A stretch of 22,046 bases of DNA from an uncultured Clostridia bacterium. Its GTDB lineage: Bacteria > Bacillota > Clostridia > Christensenellales > CAG-314. The translations under genes and the position numbers were made by a program. The notes under the pieces were generated by a model. It saw nothing but the letters and a program-made list of their open reading frames with translations, was not told where the DNA came from and ran no database searches. Every line of letters begins with the position of its first letter. Positions within the stretch are counted from its first letter, which is position 1. The stretch covers positions 1 to 22,046 of the forward strand of contig CAKPYT010000005.1 of assembly GCA_934203075.1 (NCBI GenBank), in the 5' to 3' direction. Positions 20,583 to 22,046 of this stretch are shown piece after piece.

Positions 20583-21950
20583 ATGAGCAAACTGAACGAA
20601 ATCTGGACGAATATTTTACAAGAACTGGAAACCAAAATCTCTGCCGCCGCTTACGATACCTGGATCAGCAGCATCGAGCCGTTTTGTATTTATAAAGACA
20701 GTTTGATTTTAGTTATTTCAAGCGAAGCACACAAAAGTGTGGTGGAAATTCGTTTTTTGAAGAAAATCGAAGAATGCATGAAAAAGTGTTATCCTACGCT
20801 CCGCAATTGCGAACTGATTACGGAAAGCGAAGTTCCGATGTACGAAACGTTGGTGGAGAAAAATCAGGATAAGTGCCTTTTGAACAACGTGGAAGAAGAA
20901 AAACCCCTGGAAGAGCCGACGTTTGTTTCCAAATACACGTTCGATAACTTTGTTGTGGGAAAATCGAACGAATTTGTGGCGGCTGCGGCAAAAGCAGTGG
21001 CAGAGCAGCCGGGAAAAAAGTTTAACCCTTTGTTTATCTACGGCGGGGTGGGCCTCGGAAAAACGCATATCATGCACGCCATCGGCAACGAACTGAAGAG
21101 GACGCATCCGCATCTCAGGACGCTGTACGTCAGTTGCGAGCGTTTCACCAACGAACTGATTGACGCCATTCGCGATACAAAAAATCCGGATTCGAAGCAG
21201 GAATTCCGGAAAAAATACCGGAACGTGGACGTACTGATGATTGACGATATTCAGTTTATCGCCAAAACGGTCAGCACGCAGGAAGAATTCTTTCATACGT
21301 TTGACGATTTGTATCGGGAAGGAAAGCAGATTATTCTTTCCAGCGATCGCCCTCCAAAAGAAATCAATCCGTTGGAGGAACGGCTGCGCACCCGGTTCGG
21401 CGGCGGGCTGATTGCGGATATTCAACCGCCGGATCTGGAAACCAGAATTGCGATTCTGCAAAAGAAAGCACAGAACGAAGGGTATCTGGTCGAGAATCAG
21501 GTGCTGATTGTTCTTGCCAACAAAGTGACCTCTAACGTGCGCGAACTCGAGGGTTTGTTAACCAAAGTCGTGAGTTACGCAACGTTAATCAATAAATCTC
21601 CCAACGATATGTCCGTTGTGGAAGGGGCCTTGAAGGACTACGGCAGCGATAAAAAAGAAATCATTTCCGTGGATTCCATTATCGATTGCGTGACGGATTA
21701 TTTCAATGTGGATCGTGCGGAACTGGTAGGAAAAAAGAAAAACAAGGAGATTGTGGAACCGCGGCAGATTTGTATTTATCTGATTACGGAGTTTTTAACT
21801 CTCCCGCTGATTTCCATCGGGCAGATTTTCGGCAACCGCGACCATACTACCGTGATGCATGCGCGGGATAAAATAGGGGAACTGGTCAAAACGGATCACC
21901 GCATTGCAACCTACGTAAAAGATTTGCGCGATTCGATTCTGAAACAATAG
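20583..21950 (+). CDS. dnaA: DnaA, replication initiator
   Basis: A 455-residue AAA+ initiator that binds DnaA boxes and opens oriC. Domain I is about 1-80 and linker domain II is short, about 85-112. The AAA core has Walker A GGVGLGKTH (154-162), Walker B VLMIDD (217-222) and SSDRPPKE (253-260). Domain IV carries the box-reading signature GNRDHTTVMHA (417-427) and KNKEIVEPRQICIYL. Length is typical. The ATG at 20583 has AAGGA about 7 bases upstream; an in-frame TTG 21 codons earlier overlaps the promoter and is rejected. It is the only major plus-strand gene at this end, and dnaN does not follow it within 96 bases. Confidence 0.98.
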   Translation: MSKLNEIWTNILQELETKISAAAYDTWISSIEPFCIYKDSLILVISSEAHKSVVEIRFLKKIEECMKKCYPTLRNCELITESEVPMYETLVEKNQDKCLLNNVEEEKPLEEPTFVSKYTFDNFVVGKSNEFVAAAAKAVAEQPGKKFNPLFIYGGVGLGKTHIMHAIGNELKRTHPHLRTLYVSCERFTNELIDAIRDTKNPDSKQEFRKKYRNVDVLMIDDIQFIAKTVSTQEEFFHTFDDLYREGKQIILSSDRPPKEINPLEERLRTRFGGGLIADIQPPDLETRIAILQKKAQNEGYLVENQVLIVLANKVTSNVRELEGLLTKVVSYATLINKSPNDMSVVEGALKDYGSDKKEIISVDSIIDCVTDYFNVDRAELVGKKKNKEIVEPRQICIYLITEFLTLPLISIGQIFGNRDHTTVMHARDKIGELVKTDHRIATYVKDLRDSILKQ

Positions 21951-21995
21951 AAAAAATTCTGCTTTCGGGACAGAAAGAAGAAACGAAAAGAAAGG

Positions 21996-22024
21996 AAAAG
22001 AGACGTTCTGCTTCTCTTTTTTTT
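21996..22024 (+). terminator. Probable terminator of dnaA
   Basis: The stem AAAAGAGA/TCTCTTTT (21996-22003 and 22013-22020) with a 9-base loop is continued by T residues to 22024. The stem is AT-rich and thus modest in strength. It lies about 45 bases after the dnaA stop, suggesting dnaA is transcribed alone. Confidence 0.55.
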
Positions 22025-22046
22025 CTATCCTGCAAAGGGGATAGAA

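Overview
This window is the origin-proximal region of a spore-forming, probably strictly anaerobic member of the Bacillota (Clostridia-like). The support is Spo0A, YyaC, an oxygen-sensitive type of [FeFe] hydrogenase, and the core block rpmH-rnpA-yidD-yidC-jag-mnmE-mnmG-rsmG-parA-parB next to dnaN and dnaA. I cannot name the genus from sequence alone.

Layout from left to right. (1) 1-4349, minus strand: spo0A with tandem 0A boxes upstream, a group-B-like [FeFe] hydrogenase with its own terminator, and a lipoprotein with an RsgI-like domain. (2) 4410-7012, minus: ftsH with a good sigma-A promoter, then the sporulation gene yyaC. (3) 7070-10403: two homologous CvpA-family membrane proteins point towards each other across a 1.7 kb gene-free segment. 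That segment holds three consensus DnaA boxes, four parS sites, a perfect Spo0A (0A) box touching the first parS, and a duplicated 83 bp element. The two cvpA-like genes carry the same 16 bp LexA/DinR-type palindrome at their 5' ends. (4) 10458-12138, minus: parB and parA, overlapping, with their own promoter. (5) 12447-18918, minus: a compact operon rpmH-rnpA-yidD-yidC-jag-mnmE-mnmG-rsmG behind a consensus promoter. (6) 18973-22046: dnaN (minus) and dnaA (plus) diverge from a 427 bp AT-rich spacer that has a DnaA box and an upstream run of NAG triplets, and looks like the unwinding part of oriC.

How it fits together. dnaA/dnaN start and carry out replication. ParA/ParB with the parS cluster segregate the new origins. 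Spo0A and YyaC belong to sporulation, and 0A boxes occur both at spo0A and beside parS. The remaining operon supplies translation and tRNA modification (L34, RNase P protein, MnmE/MnmG, RsmG) and membrane protein insertion (YidC, YidD), with FtsH for quality control.

Two points are unusual. dnaN is divergent from dnaA rather than downstream of it. The parS/DnaA-box segment is bracketed by apparently SOS-controlled CvpA paralogs, and is the best candidate here for an undescribed system: a possible link between DNA damage, origin segregation and sporulation. That link is inference from sites and gene layout only. No tRNA, rRNA, CRISPR array, transposon or prophage was seen.
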